Positions 43,865-55,800 of a stretch of DNA of 64,000 nucleotides are shown one piece after another. The notes below the pieces were generated by a model that did not search any database, was not told the origin of the DNA, and worked only from the letters and a program-made list of their open reading frames with translations. Origin of the DNA: Microglena sp. YARC (Eukaryota > Chlorophyta > Chlorophyceae > Chlamydomonadales > Chlamydomonadaceae); assembly GCA_022414725.1 (NCBI GenBank), contig CM039463.1, forward strand, positions 34,603,500 through 34,667,499, in the 5' to 3' direction. Each line of letters begins with the position of its first letter. The stretch's first letter is position 1. A program made the position numbers and the translations under genes.

Positions 43865-44700
43865 CTCCATCTATGTAGCAGCTGACTGAAAATTTAAATC
43901 TAAAATACTTAGTAAGCTCTTTAAAATAAAGCTTATGTCTGGACCAGGAATATTCCTCAGACTAGAACTAGTGTCATAGCTATATGAAAATATTTATGAA
44001 ACTTAAAATTCTAAAGATAAGACTGAAATATTTTGTGAGAGCAGCACAAAAAATAATCAAAGTCTTAAAGGACTCAGACGAGAGTACACAAATTTCATCC
44101 ACTGAAATAAACTCGATGGAAAAATCCTTCACCTTAGATACTACTCTTAGCATAGTATCCATGACTAGGCTAGGATGAAAAAACCATGTGTAACTGGTTT
44201 CTTACTCAATGATTTGAAGTAAGAAGATTTATGAAAGTTAATTATCATAAATCCCCAGCTACGTCACTAACTAAGTGGAATGAACCTACTGAAATACACC
44301 TGGAAGAAAATAGGTGTGTGAAAGTACATCTGGAAGTACAACTGCAAGATAATCCAGTATACCATTTCACTGAAAAATTCGAACAAACAACTACCAATCT
44401 CCACCTAATTCACTAAACACCTGAGGTGGCTGGTGAATTCAAAACAGTGTGAAGCAAAGAGAAATAGCTAATCTATGATAAGCTCCACCTAATTAACCAT
44501 CTGCCTATGGAACGAAGTGTCAGAAAACCATAAGGTTGCTATAACGGTGGTCTGAATAAATTTCCACCTTCCACCGAAACCAATGAACAACTAAAAAACA
44601 AACCAAATAAAGGAAAGCTAAGTACAACTAAGAAAGCCCAAAGCAAATCAAAGCATGACTATAACCAATCCCAAGTAGTCAGTGTTCATAAATAAGGCAA
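43865..44700 (-). other. Non-coding 3' region of the copia element
   Basis: About 840 AT-rich bases between the pol stop and the 3' LTR. Small open frames only; no envelope-like or other recognisable product. Confidence 0.5.
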
Positions 44701-47700
44701 CTAAGCCTTGGAAGGGGAAATGGGGTCCTTGTAGGTCACCATGCCATGCATCTTGACATGGTCCCAGAAAGGTCCTGGAGCCAACCCCTTGGTGAAAGGG
44801 TCAGCCTTGTTCTCCTTGGTATTAACATACACAACCTTCACCCTCCCATCATCTACCAAGCACTGAATGTAATGGTGAATCACATCAATGCGCTTAGCCT
44901 TGGGCTCCAGCTTCCAATCTCCAGTCCAAGAGATAGCTCCTGTAGAATCACACTGAATAGTAAACAACTGAAGAGGGGAAGCCCATGTCAGCCCTAAGGT
45001 ACTTGAGCCAAATTACCTCTCGAGCAGTAGTGGCCAGTGCTTGGTATTCGGCTTTTCCCGTGCTTACAGCCGGGGTGATCTGGCGCTTGCTACTCCAGGA
45101 GATGAGGCTTCCAGCAGAGAGGATGGCAACTCCAGTCTGGGAGCGCCTAGACAACTTGCATTCACCAAAGGATGAATCACTGAAGACAGTCAGTTCAGAT
45201 CCAGCTCCAGACTTGTAGCAAATCCCCAAGTACCTGTGGTCCCTCAGGTAGATAAGCAACCGCTTAGCTGCCTTCCAGTGAGCCTCGGTGGGGTTGGCTG
45301 AAAACCTGGACAGGGTGCTGACCGCAAAAGCGATATCTGGGCGGGTGCAGGTCGATAGGTAGATGAAGCTCCCAATCAGTGAGATGTAGAGCTTGTTGTT
45401 GGGAAGGAGCTTGCTCTTGACGGCGTCACTAGTGAAGTCTCCACTGACCATAGGAGTGGAGTAGGTCTCCTTAGCAGTAGTGAAGTCAAATCTCTTACAC
45501 AGGTCAGTGATAGCACTGTGTTGGGAGAGGATGATCTGGGTGCAACGCTCCTTGTCGTCGACGGTGACTTGCATGTCCAGCGATAAGAACTGCTCAGGCG
45601 TGCCAAGCTCCTTGTAGGTCCAACCAGCATCCTCCATAGCTTTCAGCAAAGCTCTGTAGAGGCTGAGATGATGAACACAGATCAAGAAGTCGTCAACGTA
45701 GGTCAGCACGTAGTGCCACAAGCCTGCAGGGTCCTGCCAGATGTAAAGTGCTGGGTCAAACCTAGAGGGTCTGAACCCAAACTTGACCAGCAGCTCCCTC
45801 ACAGTCTTAGCCCAAATCCTAGGGGCTTGTTTCAGTCCATACAAAGACTTCACCAGCTTGCAGATTAGCTTGACACCACCTTCACCCTTGACTTCAAAGC
45901 CTTCCGGTTGTGAGCAGAACAGTTCAAGTTCAGGCTCAAGCTCACCAAGTAAAAAGGCGGTTTTGATGTCCACCTGCTTGATGTGCATGTTACGTGCCGC
46001 AACGGCAGCCAGTAAAACCCTCAGTGTAGTCTTGGAGGTCACAGGTGCATACACATCTGAGTACTCAAGTCCAGGGCATTGCATGAAGCCTTTGACCACA
46101 TATCTGGCCTTGTAACGCACCACTTCACCATTGGTGCCGAGCTTCTTAGTGAAGATCCACCTGGTGTCTAGCACTTTCTGGTTGGTGCGAGGGGTGAGTA
46201 GCCAGGTGTGGTGAGCCTCCAAGGATGCAAGCTCCTCCTTCATAGCCAACCTCCATTGCTCTCTCTCAGGGTTGTCTGGTGCCATGGCAGTGGCATAGTC
46301 CAGCTCAGTAGAGTGTGTAATGAAAGCAGGGATAGGATGGTGAGAAGAGGAGGAAGGAGAAGCTGCAGGGTCAGATCTAATATCTAAAGTCGTAGCAGAA
46401 AGAATCGGGATATCTCCACCTTGAGCGGCTAAACGAGCGCTCCTACGAGGGCCTAAAGACTCGGGAGGTGCTAAGGGGAGGTGATCAAACATGGCCGTCG
46501 TAAGCGGCGAAGAGGGAGCAGGAGAAACTGGTGTCAACACTCCAGAAGAATTCGGGGACAAGCTATATTCGCTTTCCCCAGGAGCCCCCAGTACATCTAG
46601 CGGTACAGGGGCCCCGGTAGACAACAACCCGGCAGGCAAGCCCCAGCCCGGAATGTCCCTACCCGGACTGTAACTTCCAAAAGAATGCACAGGTCCTATA
46701 GACCCGGCCACCCCGTACTCATCCATTCGTTTTGCTTCGACACCCACAGCACAATCTATAGGTGAAGTCATGATAGGTAATGAGCCGGCTAGAGGCTGAG
46801 TATCCGGTTCGAACAACGGATTATCAAGCACTGGACAGTCAGTCATAGCACCACCAACATCCACTAAGCTACCGGAATGGAGGCGCGGAGGAATAATAGC
46901 ATCGGTCCTTCGCGTTGAATGAATAGGGTCCGGCGGGTGCACAGTACCAGGCTCCCCTACCTCACTACGGTTAGCACGATCAGCACCAGGTCTGGTCCTA
47001 AGGACCATGTTATGCTCACCTGGCCTATCTACAACTACCAGGGGAGGGGAAACCTGTAGGGCGTCGTCCTCGTCTAAGTCGGGATCACTGTTGACAGCAG
47101 TGTCTGCTCCACCTATTAAAGGACCCCCATCATATACCATGTGCCCAGGTGCGGGAGGGTGATCGTTCTCCTCGAAGAACACGCAGTCACGCGAGACAAC
47201 TACCTGGCGCATAGCTGGTACCCAAACATTATAACCCTTGCTCACGTCACTATATCCCAAAAACCGCCCCTCTTCAGACCTCGGGCCTAGTTTACTCCGC
47301 TTCTTACCATTGACCAGTGTCACATAGCAAGTTGATCCAAACACGCGAAGTAACGACACATCAGGCTTAACGCCAAAAAATAGCTCGAAAGGGGTAGCGC
47401 CTCCCGAGGTAGGTAACCTATTCCTAAGGTAGGCTGCACACAGAAAGGCATAGGGCCAGAAGTTCTTGGCTAGCTTAGACTGGATCACAAGTGTCCTAGC
47501 TATGCCTGCAACTACCCCATTGTACCTCTCAGCCACCCCATTCTGCTGGGGTGTGTAGGCTACTGATAGCTCGTGGCGAGTACCCAAATCGCTAAGCCAT
47601 TCTTCAAACTTTGCACCTAAAAACTCCTTAGCCCTGTCTGACCTCAAACACTTGAACTGCATCCCAGTTAGTTGGGTTTGCCACTGGATTAAGATAGTCT

Positions 47701-48493
47701 GGATGACTGTAGGGGCCATGGACTTCCTAGCGATAGGAACTACTGCTGCATAGCCAGAGTACTGATCTACCAACACAAGTATGTAATACTCCCCCCTCAG
47801 TCCCTTAGTGGAAAAGGGACCCATAATGTCTAAGTGCACGAGCTGTAAGGGGGCATGCACCTCTCTAGTGCTCTGAGGAAAAGACTGCCTAACAGCCTTA
47901 CCTTTGCAACAAGCATCACAGGGAATTCTGTGAAGTTTGCCTACCTGTGCGACGGTCAGCGGGAGTCCATCCACCATGCCTTCAGCTACCAACCTTCGCA
48001 GCGAGTCATTTCCGGGATGTCCGAAACGCTCGTGCCATAGTTGAGCAGCCCTGGCAGAGAGGGGAACTCCAGCTGACCGAAGCACCTGAGTAGTAGAGAA
48101 GACAGGGATGGAATCATGAGGGCAATTCTGGGCAGTGAAGTGATAAGTACCATTGTCTGATGCAGGAAAGGACCAAAGAACTTTATGTCCCTTCATGGCA
48201 GTACACTCCACACTAGTGAAGGAAACCCTACAGTCCAGCGATCTAGCTATGGCATGTACAGAAAGGAGAGTGACTGGGCAATTGGGGATGAAAAGGACAT
48301 CATCAAGTGTGATGGGTGCGATAAGCAGTTCACTACACAAGACAATTGACCCTGACCCCCTAGCTTGCTTGATCACTCCATCCCCAAATTTAACAGATGG
48401 TAATTGTTTGGACATGACCAACTGAGAAAATAGGGATCTGTTACCGGTTATAGATTTACCAGCTCCAGAATCTACATGCCATACAGGGTTCAC
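44701..48493 (-). pseudogene. Copia pol (protease-integrase-RT-RNase H), frameshifted
   Basis: 1,181 codons plus an 88-codon tail in another frame. Visible: protease WHVDSGAGKSIT; pre-integrase LWHERFGHPGNDSL; integrase core with D (HLDIMGPF), D (LRSDRAKEF) and E (TPQQNGVAERYNG); RT start DTRWIFTKKLG, VDIKTAFLLGEL, SLYGLKQAPRIW and the catalytic YVDDFLI; RNase H SDSSFGECKLSRRSQTG. Near 44955 a single-base shift separates REVIWLKYLRADMGF from the continuation CDSTGAISWTG, so RNase H is split. The frame is open upstream only to about 48530, where a stop precedes it. All catalytic residues otherwise appear intact. Confidence 0.9.
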
Positions 48494-48590
48494 TGATTTG
48501 GACTCATCTGACTTCCATTTGTTAGTGCAAGAGAGTAGGACAGGGCAGAGCCCTCAGAAGCCTCGGTAGTGCACCAACTGTGCGCAAAGC

Positions 48591-48690
48591 TGCCTAGAAG
48601 GTATCGGAACACCTAGAAGGTTCCCGTCCGCCCCGCGTTCTCCGGAACTAATCGGTCAGCCAGACATCTTCTACCGGCGATCTGCCGACA
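48591..48690 (-). repeat. 5' LTR of the copia element
   Basis: Identical to 43765-43864. The sequence inside it on the minus strand starts GCTTTGCGCACAGTTGGTGC; no clear initiator-Met primer-binding site. Confidence 0.85.
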
Positions 48691-48954
48691 GAAGGCATCG
48701 CGCGCTGGTTACTAGCAAGGTGGTGAGATGGCCCCTGAGCGTGATCCACGTGGCCACTGGGTCTGGCCAGGTCGAATTCAAACTGGAGTGAGCTGCGGCC
48801 GTCCACTGATTTCAAAAATGTAACAGCCCGGGCCTGTCCATCTCACCTGCTCCGGTTACAGCCCTGTGCCAGGAGTGAAGTAGAGCGTGGCGTTGGCTGC
48901 CCCTAAACCGACCTGCTGACGTCAAATGTATAGTAGTGTAATGTCTACGCTAAC
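48691..48954. other. Spacer between copia and LINE
   Basis: No gene or family recognised in about 260 bp. Confidence 0.4.
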
Positions 48955-50240
48955 TTACATTACATTACATTACATTACATGTTAAAGTCTACTTGACACC
49001 GCGAGGGTGTATGAGACTCTGTGCTTTAAACAAAAAGAAAAAGCACCCACAAAGCAAAAAACCCCATTACATCAGGGGTGTGTCGAGGACAAACAAACCA
49101 AACTCCCAACCACCGTTTTGGTGGCGTAGGTATTAAACCCCTTAGAGCAGGACCCAGATCTCTTTACAGTGGCGGAGGTAAGAAGCTAACAAATGAGAAG
49201 TCTCAAGAAGAAAAAAAAGGGATAATAAATTACGGTGCCACTAAGCAGTCCAGGGCTTCCTGTCTTGCTCTTCTACAAGTAGAAAGATAGTCGGCTAGGT
49301 TGCTCCAAAAAGACTTAGTGCCATTTCCATTCATAAAGGTTCTGAATGTGGAATCGCAGAATTCCACATTCCATACGGTTAAGTCGGTATCCTCATGGAC
49401 ATGCCTATAAATATCTGTAAACAGATTCTGGTAGCGGAGGCGAATATCATTATAAAAAGGGCACTCAAACATATGCATTTCATCCTCAGTTTTTTGGAAC
49501 CCACACATTTGACAGTGTCTCATTGAGCGAGGGATGTGTGCTCTATCCACCACCCTCATTCTTTCTGTGTTCAGCCAATGGGAACCCATTCTAAACTGTG
49601 CTATAGAACGAATCTGATCCTGCTTATGTAAGGCGGATGTAAAGGGAATCAAGCCATTCTCATCATTGCTGTTGGCTGCGAACCATTTTTGGTATCGGAG
49701 GCGTTTAAAGCCAACCCTTCTCTCATCAGGGATGTCTCTAACTGCATTGGTGTCACTTGGGTACTTAAACCTCCATGACTCAAAAACTTCAGACATAATA
49801 CCTTCGACATCGACAGCCTCCAAAATGTTGATGTTTTTACTGGATCCTAGCTTGTGGAGAGCACAACGCAAGTCATGAACCCAGCCAGTGTTGGAGTCAA
49901 AAGATTCCTCAAGAGCCATTCTAATGAGATCCTCAGGTTCTTTATGTATGGTCTTGTTCCAGAAGCGCAAAGCTTGTTTAAGCCAAGCAAAACACAACGG
50001 GGTTCTACCCAGCTCTTCCATGATAATATTAGATGTAGTAGATTGGCAAACACCCAACATTTGTTTAAGTATACCTCTATGCCATTTCTCACAAGCATGG
50101 TCATTTGAGATAAGTGTGTTGTTCAGAATAGAAGGAGCCCACACCTCACAGCCAAAATTCAGGATAGGTTGTACAAGAGAATCAAACAGGTGGGTGAGAA
50201 CTTGACGCAGACGGCATTGTACCATCACAGATACCGGCAT
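48955..50240 (-). mobile_element. 5'-truncated LINE with 3' UTR and (TAATG)n tail
   Basis: Minus-strand ORF 50240-49230 (about 336 codons) is followed by a ~270-bp 3' UTR and a pentamer tail at 48955-48980. The ORF begins after the RT palm (LFDSLVQPILNFGCEVWAPS) and carries the LINE C-terminal zinc knuckle CQMCGFQKTEDEMHMFECPF. This piece of ORF is uninterrupted, so the insertion is fairly young; the 5' end is missing. Confidence 0.8.
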
Positions 50241-52148
50241 AGTACCATCTCAGATACCGGTATGGTGACACCAGAGTGTTGTCAGTGGAGTCAGCTATCG
50301 TCCTCCTCACGTAAGGAGAAGGGTTTTAAATACTCCACATTTGCCCACTTAAAAGTGTTGGGGTGAGGAGTACAAAAAAGGTTGGACACCTATTCCGAAA
50401 CAACCTGAGGGCTGACCCCCCCCCCACACACACACACACCCCCACCCCACCCCACCCCTAAATAGAAATAAGAGACACGGCTTGAAATAATGGGTGGGGG
50501 GCTGGGGTCCTACCGCCCCTACCACCCATACAGCCATACTCACCCATTCACCCACCCATCCATATACATCCAGACCACTCAAACTCACCCACCCATACCC
50601 ACCATCATTATCTACCCAGTAACAGGGTAATTCAAATCGCGCGCTTTTGAGCTTTTGAGCTTTTGAGCGCTGACCTTTTGACCCCCTCTGCGCTCTAAGC
50701 GCAGTTTTTTGCACCCCCCTGTGGGCGCAGCAAGCAATTTTTGCGCTTTTTGCACTACAAAGCACAGTTTTTTTGTTTTCAAGTGCGCTAAAGCGCTGGC
50801 CAATTTGGCCATTTGAAGTACCCTGCCCAGTAACCCACCCATACTTCAGCTATTCTTCGCATCGAATTAGGAGAGGTGTTTTTAATAGTTCACCTGCTGA
50901 TATGTATGTATTTCTGATTAAATTTAGTAAGTCTAGATTGTCTAGCTGGTGCTTGGAACCATACGATGTCAGACACAGTACCATCTGAGTTATGCTAGTG
51001 ACTTCAGCTATCTTATCTCACACAAGAGAAATACCGGTATTTAAAATAATTTGCCTGTTTAAATTTAAACGGGCAAATTATTTTCAGTTCCTGTTTGAAT
51101 CAAGTGATTGGAGACTGTCTAATCGGGAGATGTCGACTCACTAACAATCACTGACCTACCCTTTGAAGCGAAAGTATTTCCTTGAACAAACAATTTCATG
51201 GTTGCAACTTTAACTTGGATATTATTACATGAGTGATGGGTGCAGCCTTTAAAGCTGCTCGCCGATCTTGGCAGTAACATTCAATTCACATAAAACAATT
51301 CAAATCCATGATGACAATAACAAGCCCTTATATAGTTATACAACACTAATCCACTGTCCCATTTTCGATGATGGGAGTATGAGACTAAAGCGACCTGCCG
51401 ACCTCCTACAGCGTGAAATCCACCACGCCTCTCATGCCGATGTTTACATTTTCCTGCCCTACTGGGCTCCAACTGTGCCCGCAGAGTCCTGTTAAACTTG
51501 TGAGATCACAAAAGAGGAAAACAATCACCCCATCTGCATGTTGAATTTATCCTTGGTCTTCCGAGTACATACATCCAGTCGGAATGTATGCAGGGTAATG
51601 CTGTGAGCACAGGATTGATCGAAGGTGCTTCAAAATCTACGTTTTATGAGCAAAACAATTCCTCGAATTCTTTAATACTCGGTTAGGCGCCGAATTGCCG
51701 GCGTATAGAACCTCGTAACCATTATTTTTCTGATTCTTCTTCCTGAAATAATCTAGACACTTGGCAAACACATTTTTGGCAGTGTTTATAGCCCATGCTG
51801 TGCGTACCTGCATCTAAATAAGACATGGAACTTACGACACGGAAGTAAAGTGTATGGGAAATAGATGGGGGAGATGCTAATCCTTCCTCCATCGCTTGTC
51901 ATGATACTCTACGCACACAAGCAACAACCAACTCATCAAAACACATACACACACTGCACATATACCTCATGCTTAACTTAATAAAATACGTATATATAAG
52001 CTACAAAAAACACATTCATCAGCAGCACAGACTGTGAAAAACAGAGATCCTTCAAGGTTGCACATATTAGTGGTTTTGATATACAGACATGCCAGCTAGG
52101 CTCAATACGTAACATTGCTCACTGCATAAGCTCTGTCCCGGCTAAGCC
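50241..52148. other. Gene-free spacer between LINE and glycosylase gene
   Basis: Contains CA/CCCCAC tracts (50420-50460), a GAGCTTTT repeat (50645-50668), two related blocks with CAGTACCATCTGAG / GTACCATCTCAGATACCGG (50240-50300 and 50978-51040) and a 42-bp palindrome. A 75-codon open frame at 51268-51495 shows no known motif and is not supported as a gene. Confidence 0.5.
51043..51084. repeat. 42-bp near-perfect palindrome
   Basis: AAAATAATTTGCCTGTTTAAA followed directly by its reverse complement with a single mismatch (20 of 21 pairs). It has no spacer and is AT-rich at the centre. Confidence 0.9.
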
Positions 52149-52393
52149 CTAGCAAGGAGCTATGTGGGGACGTGTGGAGGCACCACCACTATCTTGGCGG
52201 CTGTCCCCTCCAGGAAGAGCACACCTTCTCCTTTTCGCCCCAGCCACCTCGCCAGATTGGTGCTGCCCTGCCCACTCGGTGTGCTCCTCAACAGACAACT
52301 TGCCGGAGCTACCAGCATTCACCCCGGCAACAATGGTGCCTGTGTCCATGACAAAGTCACCTGCCGCCAGTGTTACGCTCCCCTCAGGCAATC
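52149..52393 (-). CDS. Glycosylase exon 9 (last)
   Basis: Phase 1 in, CTGCAG acceptor, TAG at 52149-52151. It reads LPEGSVTLAAGDFVMDTGTI, then GEVAGAKRRRCALPGG. Phase continuity and the perfect GTGAGT donor upstream support it; the sequence itself has no known domain. Confidence 0.7.
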
Positions 52394-52845
52394 CTGCAGA
52401 GAGGTACAATGTGTTGGGCGGTCATTACATTACATTACATTGTCATAGGCAGGCCAGTGTTACGCTCCCCTCAGGCAATCCTCCAGGGAGGTACAATGTG
52501 TTGGGCGGTCATTACATTACATTACATTGTCATAGGCAGGCCAGTGTTACGCTCCCCTCAGGCAATCCTGCAGAGATGTACAATGTGTTGGGCGGTCATT
52601 ACATTACATTACATTACAGTACATTACATTACATTGTCATAGGCAGGCCAGTGTCGGCCCAAGACAAGCCCACTCCCCAACTCCAGGGGGGGGGTCTTCC
52701 AACCGTTCGTACTTGTGGTTCTGAAAAAATGGGCATGAGGCTTACATTTGTGCAGTCAGCTAGATGGCGGGGGTAGCCTTGATGCGTGTGTGTCAGTGTG
52801 TGTGTGTGTGTGTGTGTGTGGTGGTGGTGGTGGTGTGTGTGTGTG

Positions 52846-52879
<34 letters not shown>

Positions 52880-55800
52880 ACCTTTGTATGCTCCGTTATT
52901 ATGGCACCACACCACACCACACCAAACATGGGCTTGGCAGTGCATGCAGAGTGTGTGCTTCAACTCCTTTTCTGATGCTACACAGCATCAACACGTGTGT
53001 ATGACTGAATGCTGGGGGTAGCCTTGACAGGATATACGTTCATGGCAGCCTTGGCATGGGCACAGGCTCAGTTGTTAGATAGGGCGAGGGTGTTGGTACG
53101 GAAACAGGCATGACAGCGTATATATACAATGGATTTTGGACCCTGGCAATTAATGAATGAAGTATTAATTGCAGTTCAATGCTATATGCCAACACTGCAA
53201 GCGACTGATTTACTCACTTGACACAGCCCCCATTGTCCTGCATTCTCCTAAATTATGGTTTGAGCTGCAAATGGGTTGCTGGGGGAGATCGCCGGGTTGA
53301 GCTCTTTCCTCCTCCAGCTTCATCCCTGTTTCTTCAGGAGCAGCGTTCACGTGATCCTCCACTTGACGCCCGATCTCATCTTGGCCACGGTAGGAGGACG
53401 TGGAAGCGGGTCGCACCATTATTCCCATTGCTGAGGTGGCAGAGGCCTGCCGAGCTACGGCTTCCAAAGAGGGTCCTCCGCGTTGTTCCACTGCTACATT
53501 GCTGCACCCACCACTGCTCTCGCTACACGCCACATCTGCTGCAGAGTTGGGGCGGTACAAGGCCCCTCCTGAGGGCGCCGTTGCCAATGGCGGTGACAGG
53601 TCATCGCTTCGGCCCTGCATGCTAATATCAGCCACAAGCACTTGGGCTGATGCACTTGGGGGTAGAGACGAAGCGCCTCCACCATTTTCCATGCTCCACA
53701 TGTAGTAGCAGGCAACAGACCTACACCAATGAGCATGGAACACAGGGCATAGGGCATAGAACACATCCAAATTTGATTCAAAGCATACAACATAGAACGT
53801 AGAACATAGAACACATTCAAATTTGATTCAAAGCATACAACATAGAACGTAGAACATAGAACACTTTCAAATTTGATTCAAAGAATAGGACATATAACAC
53901 ATACAAATTTGATTCAAAGCATAGAACATAGAACACGTTCAAATTTGATTCAAAGCATAGAACATAGAACACGTTCAAATTTGATTCAAAGCATAGAACA
54001 TAGAACATAAAACACATTCAAATTTGATACAGGGCGTAGAACACATTCAAATTTGATACATGGCATAGAACACATTCAAATTTGATTCAGAACAAATAGT
54101 GTAGAGCAAAAATCACATTCAAATTTGATTCGGTTGACAGCAAGCACGGACAAGAACAAGCATGTGCTACCAGGTTGTTTTTTGTGCAACACGTCGCAAA
54201 TTGAGACCCCAGTGCGACGCGCTGCCCCCCAAACCCCATTGAGCGCGGAGGGTTTGGGGGGGCATTTCTGACTAGTTTAGCCAGTCCCATGTATTCAGGA
54301 CAGAGAAACAGTTGACAGCAAGCATTCATTACCCACACCAGAGGTTTGTGTTCAGTTCAGAAAGTGTGAATCTTGTAGATTTTTGCTTTTAGGCCTCATC
54401 CCAAGGACAGCATCCGTATAGCGATATTTAGGGGGGTCCGGATTTGTTGTTGTTGTTGGGGGGGGGGGGGGGAGGGGGGGGGGGGGGGGGCTCTATGAAA
54501 CATGCATTCTGCACAAGGATGGCATATGTCACACGTTTGAAACAACTTTGTCAAGCCTCTTAGCTACAAGTCTCATACTCCAAGATCAGCTAAAATAACC
54601 TAAATAACAAGTCAGAAACCTTATCATCATCTAGGTAGGCCAGTGACATACATGCATAGCAATGCAAATAGACCAGGCCACACACATTCAAGTGCTTCTC
54701 TGGCAGCCTGCTGCATGCACAGCAGTGCTATGATAGCAGATTAGCAGCATAGGTGCATTCTAGCTCTTGCTGTATCTGCCTCGCCCAGTGGCAGCACCAT
54801 ACCAAGTGTCCATGTGACCTCCGCGGGAACATGGTCTGAGTGCTCCACCCGGTTCGAGTTGCAATATGTGAGTGGCAAAATTGGTTGGCTCATGAAATGC
54901 TATACGATTTTGACTGGTGGTAGGCCGTGTGAGACGAACAGGAAGATGCGGAATGGAACATTCTATTGGGTCGGGTCTGGCAGGGTTGTCCTGTTGAATT
55001 GCTGGTAGCTGAAAAGAAAAGCCATGGAATCAGCCGCAAGCCTCACCTATACGGTCGCCAGTTCTGAGTCAAGGCTTCCATCTGAGACGGAGTGGGTGGG
55101 GAGGGTAGATCGAAAAACAGCTGCAGTGCCTTTCGAATGCTCAAGTCACCGGTAGGAAGGCAGTCTGGTCTTCCTCCCACAAACATCTGGTACATGTGCA
55201 CCGTCCAGGCTGCAAAACATGTGGGATGGGTGGGAAGGGTGGAATGGGTGGGATGGGTGGGTAGTTGGGAGGGTGGATGTATATGGGCAAGGACAGGCAT
55301 CCGCTACTTTTTTGTGTGTGACGCGTGGCAAATAGAGCGACTCGGTGCGATTCCAGTGCGACGCACTGCCCCCCAAGGAGCGCTTAGCGCTGATGGTTCA
55401 GGGGCATTTCTGGCTAGTTTAGCCAGACCCATGCGTCACCATGCAGGGACGGAATGGCAGGGAATGGCGAGGCGGCGTCGGAAAAACACAACAGTGGCAT
55501 ATGCACCTGCTCCGGCATAGGCATAGGCACATGCACAGGCAAGCGCACGGGGGTACACAGGCACATACAGGCACAGGCACACAGGCGCAGACACAGGCAG
55601 AAGCCCAAACACAGCCACATGCAAACAAACGTTAGTATTTGATTCAGACTTACGTCCAATGCCCTTTAGCTGAGTCAGGCACGTTTGCATCTCCTCCTCG
55701 CTCTTTGCTGACAAGACAGCATCAGTCAACAGCCCACTGCTGAAGGCAGCAGCTAGGCCGTGAATGTAGGATGCCTGTCAGAGAGGCAGAGGGTAGAGGT

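Larger units (their letters stand above)
43765..48690 (-). mobile_element. Ty1/copia LTR retrotransposon lacking gag
   Basis: Identical 100-bp TG...CA direct repeats (43765-43864 and 48591-48690) flank a minus-strand pol with copia domain order (protease, integrase, RT, RNase H). Only about 97 bp separates the 5' LTR (right end) from the protease, so there is no room for gag. A purine run AGATGGAG abuts the 3' LTR as a polypurine tract would. No 5-bp target duplication is seen (GCAAC left, GAAGG right). Confidence 0.85.

Noticed and set aside
51268..51495. 75-codon open frame
   Set aside because: No motif, no splice-consistent neighbours, and length expected by chance.
52162..52776. 204-codon plus-strand frame
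   Set aside because: Antisense shadow of glycosylase exon 9 and its tandem copies; repeats dominate.
54728..54818. Alternative last exon of the glycosylase (HLVWCCHWARQIQQ)
   Set aside because: Phase fits, but the exon at 53720 gives the true family continuation (RPYRSVA.YYMW).
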